Source: CAZMSD01 sp964568855 (lineage in GTDB: Bacteria; CAIWAD01). Taken from it: a stretch of DNA of 64,000 bases. The notes beneath the pieces are model-generated. The model had not been told where the DNA came from and ran no database searches. It saw only the letters and a program-made list of their open reading frames with translations. A program made the position numbers and the translations under genes. Numbering within the stretch: position 1 is the stretch's first letter; each line of letters opens with the position of its first letter. Below, in pieces: positions 42,911 through 51,217 of this stretch. The DNA is taken from NCBI GenBank assembly GCA_964568855.1, contig CAZMSD010000004.1:1-64000 (forward strand). The letters are read 5' to 3'.

Positions 42911-44455
42911 ATGGAAAAGACAAACAACGACAACGGCCGGGCGACAGACGATCCCCAGGGGGAACTCAAGGCGGCCTTTCGATTCGAGGAACTTCCCGAG
43001 GCGCTGCGCCGGGCGGTCGCCGACCTGGGCTGGGAAGAACCGATGGAGGTCCAGACCAGGGCCATCCCCATCATCCGCGGCGGCGGGGACCTGATCACCC
43101 AGAGCCGCACGGGCAGCGGCAAGACCGGTGCCTTCCTGATCCCGCTGCTGGTGGGAATCGATCCGCGGAGCTCTTCCCCGCAGGCGTTGGTGCTGACTCC
43201 CACGCGCGAGCTGGCCATCCAGGTGCACGGGGAGTTTCGGAGGTTGGCGGGAGGCATGGAGCTCAAGGGCGCGTTGATCTACGGCGGGGTGGGTTACCGG
43301 CAGCAGCTCAAGGACCTGAAGGACGGCGCGCAGATCGTGATCGGCACGCCCGGCCGGGTGCTGGACCATTTCGACCGCGGTACGCTGAAACCCGCCGGCA
43401 TCCGTCACCTGGTGCTGGACGAAGCGGACGAGATGCTCTCGATGGGCTTCTACCCGGCCATGCGGAAAATCCGCCGCTGGATTCCGCATGAGCGCCAGAG
43501 CCTGATGTTCAGCGCCACCATGCCGCGCGCGGTGGTCAGTCTCTCGCGCGAATTCCTCAAGGACCCCGAGTTCCTCTCGCTCTCGGGCGATCACATCGGC
43601 GTGGAGACCCTCAAGCACGAGAGTTACGTGGTGCAGCCGATGGAGAAGGACCGCGCGCTGGTGCGGCTGGTGGAGATGGAGAATCCGTCCAACGCCCTGA
43701 TCTTCTGCAACCGCAAGAGCGACGTGGAGTATCTCTACCAGTTCATGCAGAACGCCGGCTACGACGTGGACCGCATCAGCGGCGACCTGAGCCAGCGCGC
43801 GCGGGAAAAAGTGATGAACCTGATCCGCGAACGGCGGGTCCGTTACCTGGTCGCCACCGACGTGGCCGCCCGGGGCATCGACATCTCCGACCTCGAGATC
43901 GTGTTCCAGTACGACGTGCCGCAGGATCACGAGATCTACATCCATCGCTCCGGGCGCACGGCAAGGGCAGGGAAGTCGGGTAAGTGCATCACGCTTGCCA
44001 CCTACATGGACGAGCACCAGCTGCGGCAGATCCAGCAGAAGTTCAAGGTTCAGATCGAGCAGCTCGAGCTGCCGGATCTCGAGGCCGTGTCACAGCGGGT
44101 TCGTGAGCGCCTGGTGGTCCTGCTGGAGGAAGAAATGCGCGACGCCGGCAGCATCCTCAACGAGCGCATCGATCGCTTCATGCGCCTGGCCGCGGAACTG
44201 GCCGAAACGGAGGAAGGCCGCCGTCTGGTGGCCATGCTGCTGGACGGTCATTACCATCGCAGCCTGCACCTGCCGCCCCGGCTCCCCCAGGAGAAGATCC
44301 GCTTCGAGGAGATCGAGGACCGCCCCGCGCACCGCAGGGGCCGCCGTCCGCGGCACGGCGGGGAAGGCGGGCAGGAAGGGCGCGACAGGTCTTCCGAAAG
44401 ACCCGCGCGGGGCCGGGGAGGCGCGAACTCCGCTTCCGGAAAGCGAGAACGGTGA
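42911..44455 (+). CDS. DEAD-box ATP-dependent RNA helicase
   Basis: A 514-residue helicase with the full motif set: FRFEELPEALRRAVADLGW, Q-motif PMEVQTRAIPII, motif I SRTGSGKTGAF, Ia PTRELAIQV, II VLDEADEML, III SATMP, V VATDVAARGID and VI HRSGRTARAG. The C-terminal 70 residues are basic, Arg/Gly-rich and probably bind RNA, like DeaD/CsdA or RhlE tails. The start at 42911 (MEKTNNDN) follows the non-homologous open frame from 42803. The stop overlaps the next GTG (GTGA). Confidence 0.93.
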   Translation: MEKTNNDNGRATDDPQGELKAAFRFEELPEALRRAVADLGWEEPMEVQTRAIPIIRGGGDLITQSRTGSGKTGAFLIPLLVGIDPRSSSPQALVLTPTRELAIQVHGEFRRLAGGMELKGALIYGGVGYRQQLKDLKDGAQIVIGTPGRVLDHFDRGTLKPAGIRHLVLDEADEMLSMGFYPAMRKIRRWIPHERQSLMFSATMPRAVVSLSREFLKDPEFLSLSGDHIGVETLKHESYVVQPMEKDRALVRLVEMENPSNALIFCNRKSDVEYLYQFMQNAGYDVDRISGDLSQRAREKVMNLIRERRVRYLVATDVAARGIDISDLEIVFQYDVPQDHEIYIHRSGRTARAGKSGKCITLATYMDEHQLRQIQQKFKVQIEQLELPDLEAVSQRVRERLVVLLEEEMRDAGSILNERIDRFMRLAAELAETEEGRRLVAMLLDGHYHRSLHLPPRLPQEKIRFEEIEDRPAHRRGRRPRHGGEGGQEGRDRSSERPARGRGGANSASGKRER

Positions 44456-45630
44456 ACCGTGGGCGAAGGTTTCGCACACCCGGCGAGGGCGTGTTACATT
44501 CCGCCGGCCGGCTGCTTCCACCGGCGTTGCCTTTGTTCGCGGCCGCGCTCGTCTGTACCGTATCTCTCTGCTGGGCGGCCAGCAGCCCGCGTAACCGGCT
44601 CTACCGCTACCAGGCGGACCTGCGTGACACATTGGCCGCGCTGGACCGTGAGAGCTGCTACGCAGGCGCCGAACACCCCCCTCCCCTGCTGGACCTGCCG
44701 CGCAAGGGCAAGGCCCTGGATGAGCAGACGGGCGAAAAGCTCAAGCTGCCCAGGGGGCAGCGGGTGCTCCTGAGGGGCAGCGTTCCGGACGGTCGAAAAA
44801 CCTGGTGGCTGGTGGAGTCGGCGCCGCCCGGTCAGCGCCCGGACGCGGGTCGGCGTATGCGCCTTAAAGATCACCGCTCCTTCAGGAAGCTGTTCGCCGA
44901 CTCCCTGCGGTCCTGGCGCGGGCGCATCCTGGCGGATTCCCTGCGGGTGCTGCGCTCCAAAGCCCTCAAGGCCATCCGCAGCCGGCGCGCGCAGCGGGAA
45001 CTCGAACTGCTTCCGGACCTGGCCGAGCAATACCGGCGGCACGGGCGCCACCGCCAGATGAATCCCCTGGAGTTGCTGCGCAGCAAGGCGCTGCCGGACC
45101 TGCGGGAGCGGAACCTGCGAGTGCCGCTGCCCTTCGATCCCGATCTGCCGCTGAGCACGGAGCCCTGGGGACCACCCGTGGAGATTCGGGACCGGAGCGC
45201 CGGCGCGCCCTTCGTGCTCTTCTTCACCGGCCTGGAGGACGGGGCTTATCGTTTCCAGTCCTTCGCAGACGAAGAACAGGCGCCGAGTACCACGTACTAC
45301 GCCGGACCGGCGGTTTTCCAGCGCTGGGCCGGGCCGGACCTGGCGCGGGAGATCGGCCGCCTGGCCGAGGACCTGGCGCGGCGGCGGAAAGACGCGCGGC
45401 GCTACGAATTGCTGGCCCGTTGGCGCCCCGAGGACGTGGACCGCATCCTCGAGGGCCTGGTCTGGCTGGGAATGGACGATGACATGCTGCTGGAGGCGCT
45501 GGGCGAGCCGGCCGGCCGCAGTGCCTCCGGCGAAGCCGGCGAGCTCTGGGAATACGTCCGGGGCAACAGCCTAATCCTGGTGAACGGCAGGATCAGCGAG
45601 ATCATCCAGCGGGAAGGGCCGGACGAATAA
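44452..45630 (+). CDS. Exported charged protein, unknown function
   Basis: A 392-residue protein starting at GTG 44452 inside the helicase stop. A signal-like segment is visible (PPALPLFAAALVCTVSLCWA). The mature part is highly charged and helical (repeated R/L/E/D, e.g. SFRKLFADSLRSWRG, SKALKAIRSRRAQREL), with a PLPFDPDLPLST stretch and a C-terminal compact part around GLVWLGMDDDMLLEALGEP. That last phrase resembles the short 'wLG.s.e.v...lG.P' repeats of lipoprotein-like domains. No named family recognised. Confidence 0.6.
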   Translation: MNRGRRFRTPGEGVLHSAGRLLPPALPLFAAALVCTVSLCWAASSPRNRLYRYQADLRDTLAALDRESCYAGAEHPPPLLDLPRKGKALDEQTGEKLKLPRGQRVLLRGSVPDGRKTWWLVESAPPGQRPDAGRRMRLKDHRSFRKLFADSLRSWRGRILADSLRVLRSKALKAIRSRRAQRELELLPDLAEQYRRHGRHRQMNPLELLRSKALPDLRERNLRVPLPFDPDLPLSTEPWGPPVEIRDRSAGAPFVLFFTGLEDGAYRFQSFADEEQAPSTTYYAGPAVFQRWAGPDLAREIGRLAEDLARRRKDARRYELLARWRPEDVDRILEGLVWLGMDDDMLLEALGEPAGRSASGEAGELWEYVRGNSLILVNGRISEIIQREGPDE

Positions 45631-45652
45631 GACCGGCGGGACCTTCAGCCCC

Positions 45653-48163
45653 GTGATACAGCCGACTCAGGAACAACAGAGCGTGATCCAGGCCACGCGC
45701 GGACCCGTGCTGGTCCTGGCGCCCGTGGGCAGCGGCAAGACCAGCGTCCTGGCGCTGCGCCTGCACCGCGCCCTCGCCGAGGGATTCGACGCCGCGCGCT
45801 GCCTCTGTCTGACCTTCACCAACCGCGCGGCCCGCGAGTTGCGCGAGCGGCTGGCGGCGCTCCGGGGCTCCGACGGAGGGAATCCGACCGGCGACGTGGA
45901 GGTCCGCACCTTCCACGGCTTCTGCGCCGCGTTGCTGCGGACGGAAGCGGAGGAAGCGGGACTGCGCCCGGACTTCGGCATCTACGACGACGGCGAGAGC
46001 GAGGACCTCCTGGGGCGCCTGATCGCGCGTCAGGGCGAGAATTCAGGCGCCGCGGCCGGCGGCGCTCTGCCGGAGGCAGATCTTTCAGCGCGGGAGATCT
46101 ACTTTCGCTGGGGTCGCCTGCTCTCCGCGCTCCCGGGAAGCGAATGCCGGCCGGAGGTCGTTCCGGCGCGCGTGCTGAGCGGCCAGCCCGACCTGCTGCG
46201 CCGCGTAATACGCCTCTACCTGAGGGAACTGGGCGAGCGCAACGTGCTCGATTTCCCGCTGCTGGTCTATCGCAGTCGCGCCCTGTTCAACGCCTCGCCC
46301 GCCATGAGGTCCCGCTGGGAGCAGCGCTACGACTGGATCCAGGTGGACGAGATCCAGGACACGCATCGCTCGGAGTGGGAGGTGGTCCGCCTGCTGGCGT
46401 ACGGTCACGGAAACCTGGCCCTCTTCGGCGACCTGGACCAGACCATCTACGGCTGGCGCGGATCGGAACCCGGACGGATCCTGGACGAGTTCGAGCGGGA
46501 ATTCGACGCGCCGGGACGCTACACGCTGAGCCTCAACCAGCGCGGAACGCGCAGCACCCTGGAACTCGCCGACCGAATCGCCTCCGGCCTGCGCAGCCGT
46601 CAGACGGGCATGCGCCCCGCGGACGGCCTGCCCGAGGGAGAGCCGGTGGAGTGGATCCTGGCCGGGACGCCCCGCGAGGAAGCGGCGGAAGTGGTGCGTC
46701 ACATTCTGCGTCGTTTCAGCGTCGATCCGGAGAGCCGCGGATCCACGGCCTTGCTCTGCCGCGGGAACCGCCTCGGCCGGATGGTCCGCGACGCCCTCGA
46801 GGACGCGGGCGTTCCGGCCGCCTGCGAGGAGGACCTGCGGTTCACCAGCCGGCCCGAAGTGCGCGCCCTGCTCGCTCCCCTGCGCCTGCTGGTCAACCCC
46901 GAGGACCTGGGCGCTTTGCGTCGCTGGCTCGGCTGGTACGCGAGGGACCGGGCGCTGCACGAAGCGATGCTGAAGATTCACAGGTACGGACCGGAATGCC
47001 ACTTGCGGATCACGGACATGGTTCGGCCCGATACGCAGCGCCTCGGCGATCCCTACGCGCCGCTGCTCAAGGCTTGGGATGAGCGCTTCCTGATCGTGCT
47101 GGACTTCGAGACGACTGGCCTGGACACCGAGCGTGACGAGATCGTCGAGATCGCCTGCCAGCGCCACAGCAGCAACCTCGAAATTGATCGCTTCCACCGG
47201 CTCCTGCGTCCCGCTGTCGACCCGGGCGCTTCCAGCAAAGTGCACGGCATCAGCGCCGAGCAGCTCCGCCGCGAGGGTCACGATCCCCAGGAAGCGCTGC
47301 GCGACCTGTTGGCTTACCTGGGCGACGAGCTGGTCTGCGGGCACAACCTCGCCTTCGACCTGGCGATACTGGAGAGCAACTGCCGGCGGCTGGGGCTGGC
47401 GCCCCCGGAGCTGCCCGCCGCGGATACTCTGTGGATCGCCAGGCGCGTGGTGGGCACGGGCAGCATGAAGCTGGGGGACCTGCGCCGGCGCCTGGGTCTG
47501 AGTACGGAACCCACGCACCGGGCGATGGACGACGTCAGTGCGACGGCAGAGTTGCTCAAGGCGTTGCTGCCGCTGCTAGACGAGAGCCGCGAGGACCGCG
47601 AGGACCTGGTCCGCGAACACAGGGAGTTCTTCCGTCCCTGTTTCGAGCAGCTTCAGCGCTGGCGCAGCCTGTCCGCGACTCTGCGTCCCTGGGAGCTGTG
47701 CGAGTACATCGCCGCGGACCCGGCCTTCACAACGCGTCTGCCCACCGACGATCCGCGGCGGTCGGCCGTGGATCGACTGGTGGCTTGGCTGAAGGCCCTG
47801 GACGAAGCGGCCGGTATGGAGGACCGCCTGCTTCCACCCCGATCCGCGCTTCGTGAATACGTGTCGCACAGCGCGATGGCCCGCCCCGTGGACCTGCTGG
47901 CGCCGGGAACCGTTCCCGTGCTGACGATTCACGCCGCCAAGGGCATGGAGTTCGATCATGTCTATTTGTATCACGCCGCGCGGGGAACGATACCCGACTT
48001 TCGCAACGACAGCGGGGACAAGCGGGAGGAGGAGCGCCGCGTGCTCTACGTCGCCGTCACCCGGGCCAGGCGCAGCCTGACGATCTCCGCCTCCCGTCGC
48101 AGCGGCCGCGGTCACGACGAGGGCTGGTCGGAGTTCCTGTCCGGCATCGCCCCGGCCCACTAG
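45653..48163 (+). CDS. UvrD/Rep-family helicase with embedded DnaQ-type 3'-5' exonuclease
   Basis: An 836-residue superfamily 1A helicase starting at GTG 45653. Helicase motifs: I LAPVGSGKTSVLAL, Ia FTNRAARELRERL, II WIQVDEIQDTH, III FGDLDQTIYGWRG, IV LSLNQRGTRST, V TIHAAKGMEFDHVYL and VI VLYVAVTRARRSL. Between motifs IV and V, about residues 477-645, sits a complete DEDDh exonuclease: VLDFETTGLDTERDEIVEI, VHGISAEQL, GHNLAFDLAIL and HRAMDDVSATAEL. This lets one protein unwind and trim DNA. It is 22 bases after the charged-protein gene. A repair role is likely; anti-mobile-element use is possible but not shown. Confidence 0.88.
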   Translation: MIQPTQEQQSVIQATRGPVLVLAPVGSGKTSVLALRLHRALAEGFDAARCLCLTFTNRAARELRERLAALRGSDGGNPTGDVEVRTFHGFCAALLRTEAEEAGLRPDFGIYDDGESEDLLGRLIARQGENSGAAAGGALPEADLSAREIYFRWGRLLSALPGSECRPEVVPARVLSGQPDLLRRVIRLYLRELGERNVLDFPLLVYRSRALFNASPAMRSRWEQRYDWIQVDEIQDTHRSEWEVVRLLAYGHGNLALFGDLDQTIYGWRGSEPGRILDEFEREFDAPGRYTLSLNQRGTRSTLELADRIASGLRSRQTGMRPADGLPEGEPVEWILAGTPREEAAEVVRHILRRFSVDPESRGSTALLCRGNRLGRMVRDALEDAGVPAACEEDLRFTSRPEVRALLAPLRLLVNPEDLGALRRWLGWYARDRALHEAMLKIHRYGPECHLRITDMVRPDTQRLGDPYAPLLKAWDERFLIVLDFETTGLDTERDEIVEIACQRHSSNLEIDRFHRLLRPAVDPGASSKVHGISAEQLRREGHDPQEALRDLLAYLGDELVCGHNLAFDLAILESNCRRLGLAPPELPAADTLWIARRVVGTGSMKLGDLRRRLGLSTEPTHRAMDDVSATAELLKALLPLLDESREDREDLVREHREFFRPCFEQLQRWRSLSATLRPWELCEYIAADPAFTTRLPTDDPRRSAVDRLVAWLKALDEAAGMEDRLLPPRSALREYVSHSAMARPVDLLAPGTVPVLTIHAAKGMEFDHVYLYHAARGTIPDFRNDSGDKREEERRVLYVAVTRARRSLTISASRRSGRGHDEGWSEFLSGIAPAH

Positions 48164-48194
48164 CGCGACGGAAAGCCAAGACGGGAGAATCACC

Positions 48195-49334
48195 ATGACC
48201 GGCAGGACGGACGCGGAAGTGATCGTAGTCGGCGCGGGACCGGCCGGATCGACGGCGGCCAAGCTGCTGGCAGAGGCCGGCCGCGAAGTCCTGCTGCTCG
48301 AGAAGGCGGCCTTTCCGCGAAACAAACTCTGCGGAGGCTTTCTGTCGAAGCGGAGCCTGCACCTCTTCGAGGAACTCTACGGTCCGGAGATTCCAGCGGA
48401 TCTGTATCACTTCAGCGACGATCGCTTCTCCATCTACCTGGGCGGAGAACCGGTGGTGGAGCGCCGGCTCGGCGCGCGGATGGCCTTCACGCAGCGGACC
48501 GAATTCGATGAATACCTGGCCCGGCGGGCCGAGGAGGCCGGCGCGCGCCTGCTGGAGCGCCAGGATGTCCGCGGATACCGCGAAGAGCAGAGCGCCGCCG
48601 TGTTAGGCACCGCCGAGGGCCGCGAATACAGTTCCCGCTGGATCGTGGCCGCCGACGGAGCGCTTTCGCGGCTGCGGCGCGTTCTTGATCCGGACTACCG
48701 ACCCCGGGCGATGGCCCTGGAATGCGACGTCCCGGTGGAAGGCGAGTCGCAACCGCCGCGCCTGGATTTCGGCCTGTTCAGCAAGGGCTACGCCTGGGTC
48801 TTCCCCAAGCGTGGATGTGTCACGATCGGTCTGGGTCGCTGGCCCGGGGGCGGAGCGCGACTGCGCGGGCTGTTGGCGGACTACTTCCGGTTGACCGGGT
48901 ACGAGGCGCGTCCCGCGGCAGGCTGGGCGCTGCCGGAGCGACCCGTTGTTCCGGCGAGCCGGGGCCGTCTGCTCCTCGCCGGCGACGCCGCGGGCTTCTG
49001 CGAGCCCATCAGCGGCGAGGGCATCTACTACGCCCTGCGCAGCGGGGAACGCGCGGCGCTGTGCCTGATCAAAGCACTGCAGGCGGATGAACTGCCGCGT
49101 GCGGACGCCGAGTGCGCGCTGCACGCCGACTACCGCGGGCGCAACGCCCTGATCCGCCGGCAGATCGTGGCCTCGCTGTGCTTCAGGCCCTTCTTCTGGA
49201 GCCCGAGCTTCCAGCCACGGCTGGTCGGCGCGCTGGCCAAGGCTCCCGATCTGAACAGGCTGGAATGGAAAGACATCTTCAACCTGGCCGCGCAGGAGAT
49301 ACTCGGCGCCGGCTGGAAAAGGAGAACGGGCTAG
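48195..49334 (+). CDS. Geranylgeranyl-reductase-family FAD oxidoreductase
   Basis: A 379-residue flavoprotein: FAD motif VIVVGAGPAGSTAAKLLAEAG, LLEKAAFPRNKLCGGFLSKR (the P-R-x-K-x-C-G-G signature of the geranylgeranyl reductase family), WIVAADGALSRLR and LLLAGDAAGFCEPISGEGIYYA. Family members reduce prenyl chains of lipids or quinones, or act as halogenase-like or epoxidase enzymes. Here the substrate is unknown. GGGAGAATCACC precedes the ATG. Same orientation as the helicase-exonuclease, 31 bases away. Confidence 0.85.
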   Translation: MTGRTDAEVIVVGAGPAGSTAAKLLAEAGREVLLLEKAAFPRNKLCGGFLSKRSLHLFEELYGPEIPADLYHFSDDRFSIYLGGEPVVERRLGARMAFTQRTEFDEYLARRAEEAGARLLERQDVRGYREEQSAAVLGTAEGREYSSRWIVAADGALSRLRRVLDPDYRPRAMALECDVPVEGESQPPRLDFGLFSKGYAWVFPKRGCVTIGLGRWPGGGARLRGLLADYFRLTGYEARPAAGWALPERPVVPASRGRLLLAGDAAGFCEPISGEGIYYALRSGERAALCLIKALQADELPRADAECALHADYRGRNALIRRQIVASLCFRPFFWSPSFQPRLVGALAKAPDLNRLEWKDIFNLAAQEILGAGWKRRTG

Positions 49335-49462
49335 GGGAGTGCGTGAGACGCGCGCCGGGTCGCAGCATCCCTGCCTCGGGGCTCTCTCACGGAACGGATT
49401 CGGCGACGGGCCTGAAGGTTGTGGAAGAGTATCTATAAACCTCGAAAGGTGGCGACGTACCC

Positions 49463-51067
49463 ATGGACGGTGTATCACAATATTTCCGAAAGTGCTCCCC
49501 GGCGCTCCTCTCGGTCCTGGCCCTGACTCTTCCGGTGACCGTCACTCGCGCGGACTGGATCAGCGCCGCGGGCGGCAACTCCGCTCGCACCGGCTATGTA
49601 GACTGCATCGGACCCGACGAGGCTGAACGCGTCTGGGACGGGGCGATCTTCACGCGCTACGTACGGCCCATCCTCGTGGCCGATGGCATCATCTATGCGC
49701 CCTGGAATCAAGCGGGCAGCGACTACAATCTGGTTGTGGCCCTCGATCTCCAGACCGGCGAAGAGCTCTGGTCAGTGGAGTTGCCGGAAGACGGCGCCGA
49801 CCCCAGCAGCTTTCGCTGTCGCCCGAGCGGGGTCCGCGACGGGCAGGTCTACCTGACCCGGGCCACCAACAACCTGACTCCCGTTCCACTCTACGCTTAT
49901 AACGCCGTGACCGGCGAATACATCTGGACCTCTGAAGACGACATCTGCGAGTACAGCGGCCAGTCCTGCAGCTTCACTCCCGGCGGAGACATCATCATTC
50001 CGGGCGGCCTAAGCCCGAACGACCTGCTCCTGCGCATCGACGGGGAGGACGGCCACACAGTCTGGAGCACGCCTGTGAACCCGCCCACCAGCGACGCCAT
50101 CGGCGCGGTGGTCCGGGGCGACCGCGTGTACTCCTGGGACTGGAGAATCATACCTCCATCGAGTGATGCCGTGGTCTCCGCCTTCGACCTGGAGACGGGA
50201 GAGCTCCTCTACACCAGTCAGGGCATGCAGTATTGGGGAGCCGCCATCCAGCACGGGCTCTTCATCGGCCTGGACGACAAGGTCTACGCGCCGCGCGCAT
50301 CCAGTCCCGATACCGAAAACTACCTCTACGCCCTCGAAGACACGGGCGACTCGCTGGAAGTTGTATGGACCTACCTCTCGGGCTATGGCTGGTCCTCGAC
50401 TTTCGGTGTGGGCCCGGACGGCAGCATCTATTCGCACGACCTGGACGGCCACCTGGTGCGACTCGACTCCGACGACGGCTCCTTGATTGCACGGACGCTG
50501 GATCCCTTGCCCGGACACGGCGTGGGGCAATGGTTCGATTGGTCGCCGCGGCTGGCCGTCGATTCCGAAGGCAAGGTCTTCGTGAGCAACGGCTCCTTTG
50601 ACGCAGAAGCAATTGCGGCTTACGACAGCGACCTGAACCTGCTCTGGACCGAGGACCTGAGCACCCAGAGCATCACCGGCCCGGCCCTGGCCTCCACGGG
50701 AGAGCTCGTCGTCCAGACGCGTTTTCAGGGTATTATCGTCTACCAGGGCGAACAGACCGGCGTCGCCGATCATGCCCGGACCGCGCCCGGCCTGGTGGAG
50801 TTCCATCCCAACCAGCCCAATCCCTTCGGCGGGGGCACCTCCCTCAGCTTCACCCTGCGCGAGGCGGGTTCAGTGCGCCTGAGCATCCACAACCTGCTGG
50901 GGCAGCGGGTACGAATGCTGCAGGCGGGACACGCGATCGCCGGCACTCACCGGCTGTACTGGGACGGACGGGACGATCGTGGCATCCGGCCGGCGGCCGG
51001 TTTGTACATCGCCCGCGTGGAAAGCCGGAACCGGGTTGACGCACGGAAACTGCAGTTGGTGGACTAG
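49463..51067 (+). CDS. Exported beta-propeller protein with Por/FlgD-like sorting tail
   Basis: A 534-residue protein: signal peptide about 1-30 (ALLSVLALTLPVTVTRA), a PQQ-like beta-propeller (repeated blades such as YNLVVALDLQTGEELWSVEL and LLYTSQGMQYWG; AVSAFDLETGELLYTS-type phrases) and a C-terminal sorting domain at about 446-534 (FHPNQPNPFGGGTSLSFTL, LSIHNLLGQRVRML, GLYIARVES). The QPNPF form is a variant of YPNPFNP. The usual metal and PQQ ligands are not evident, so it is probably a structural or binding propeller at the cell surface. A TGTATCAC octamer lies just after its start codon. Confidence 0.82.
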   Translation: MDGVSQYFRKCSPALLSVLALTLPVTVTRADWISAAGGNSARTGYVDCIGPDEAERVWDGAIFTRYVRPILVADGIIYAPWNQAGSDYNLVVALDLQTGEELWSVELPEDGADPSSFRCRPSGVRDGQVYLTRATNNLTPVPLYAYNAVTGEYIWTSEDDICEYSGQSCSFTPGGDIIIPGGLSPNDLLLRIDGEDGHTVWSTPVNPPTSDAIGAVVRGDRVYSWDWRIIPPSSDAVVSAFDLETGELLYTSQGMQYWGAAIQHGLFIGLDDKVYAPRASSPDTENYLYALEDTGDSLEVVWTYLSGYGWSSTFGVGPDGSIYSHDLDGHLVRLDSDDGSLIARTLDPLPGHGVGQWFDWSPRLAVDSEGKVFVSNGSFDAEAIAAYDSDLNLLWTEDLSTQSITGPALASTGELVVQTRFQGIIVYQGEQTGVADHARTAPGLVEFHPNQPNPFGGGTSLSFTLREAGSVRLSIHNLLGQRVRMLQAGHAIAGTHRLYWDGRDDRGIRPAAGLYIARVESRNRVDARKLQLVD

Positions 51068-51217
51068 GAGATCGAGTGCCTTGTCGGCGTGTTACATTCA
51101 CCAAGCATGATTGTACGATTCGGAAACGGAGACGTGGAGTGAAGAGCCGTGTGGGAGTGTCCTCTGTGCGAATGATTGTCATTCATGAGGTGAATGAACG
51201 AGCATAGAGAACCATCA
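51068..51217. other. Left boundary of the defence island
   Basis: 150 bases between convergent stops. A small palindrome GAATGATTGTCATTC lies at 51170-51184. No attachment site, tRNA or integrase is seen, so the edge of the island is not defined by a visible recombination site. Confidence 0.4.

Noticed and set aside
40825..43266. Open frame of 813 codons on the minus strand
   Set aside because: It runs across the methylase gene in another frame and antisense to the DEAD-box helicase start. It shows no motif and has the Arg/Gly/Pro bias of shadow frames.
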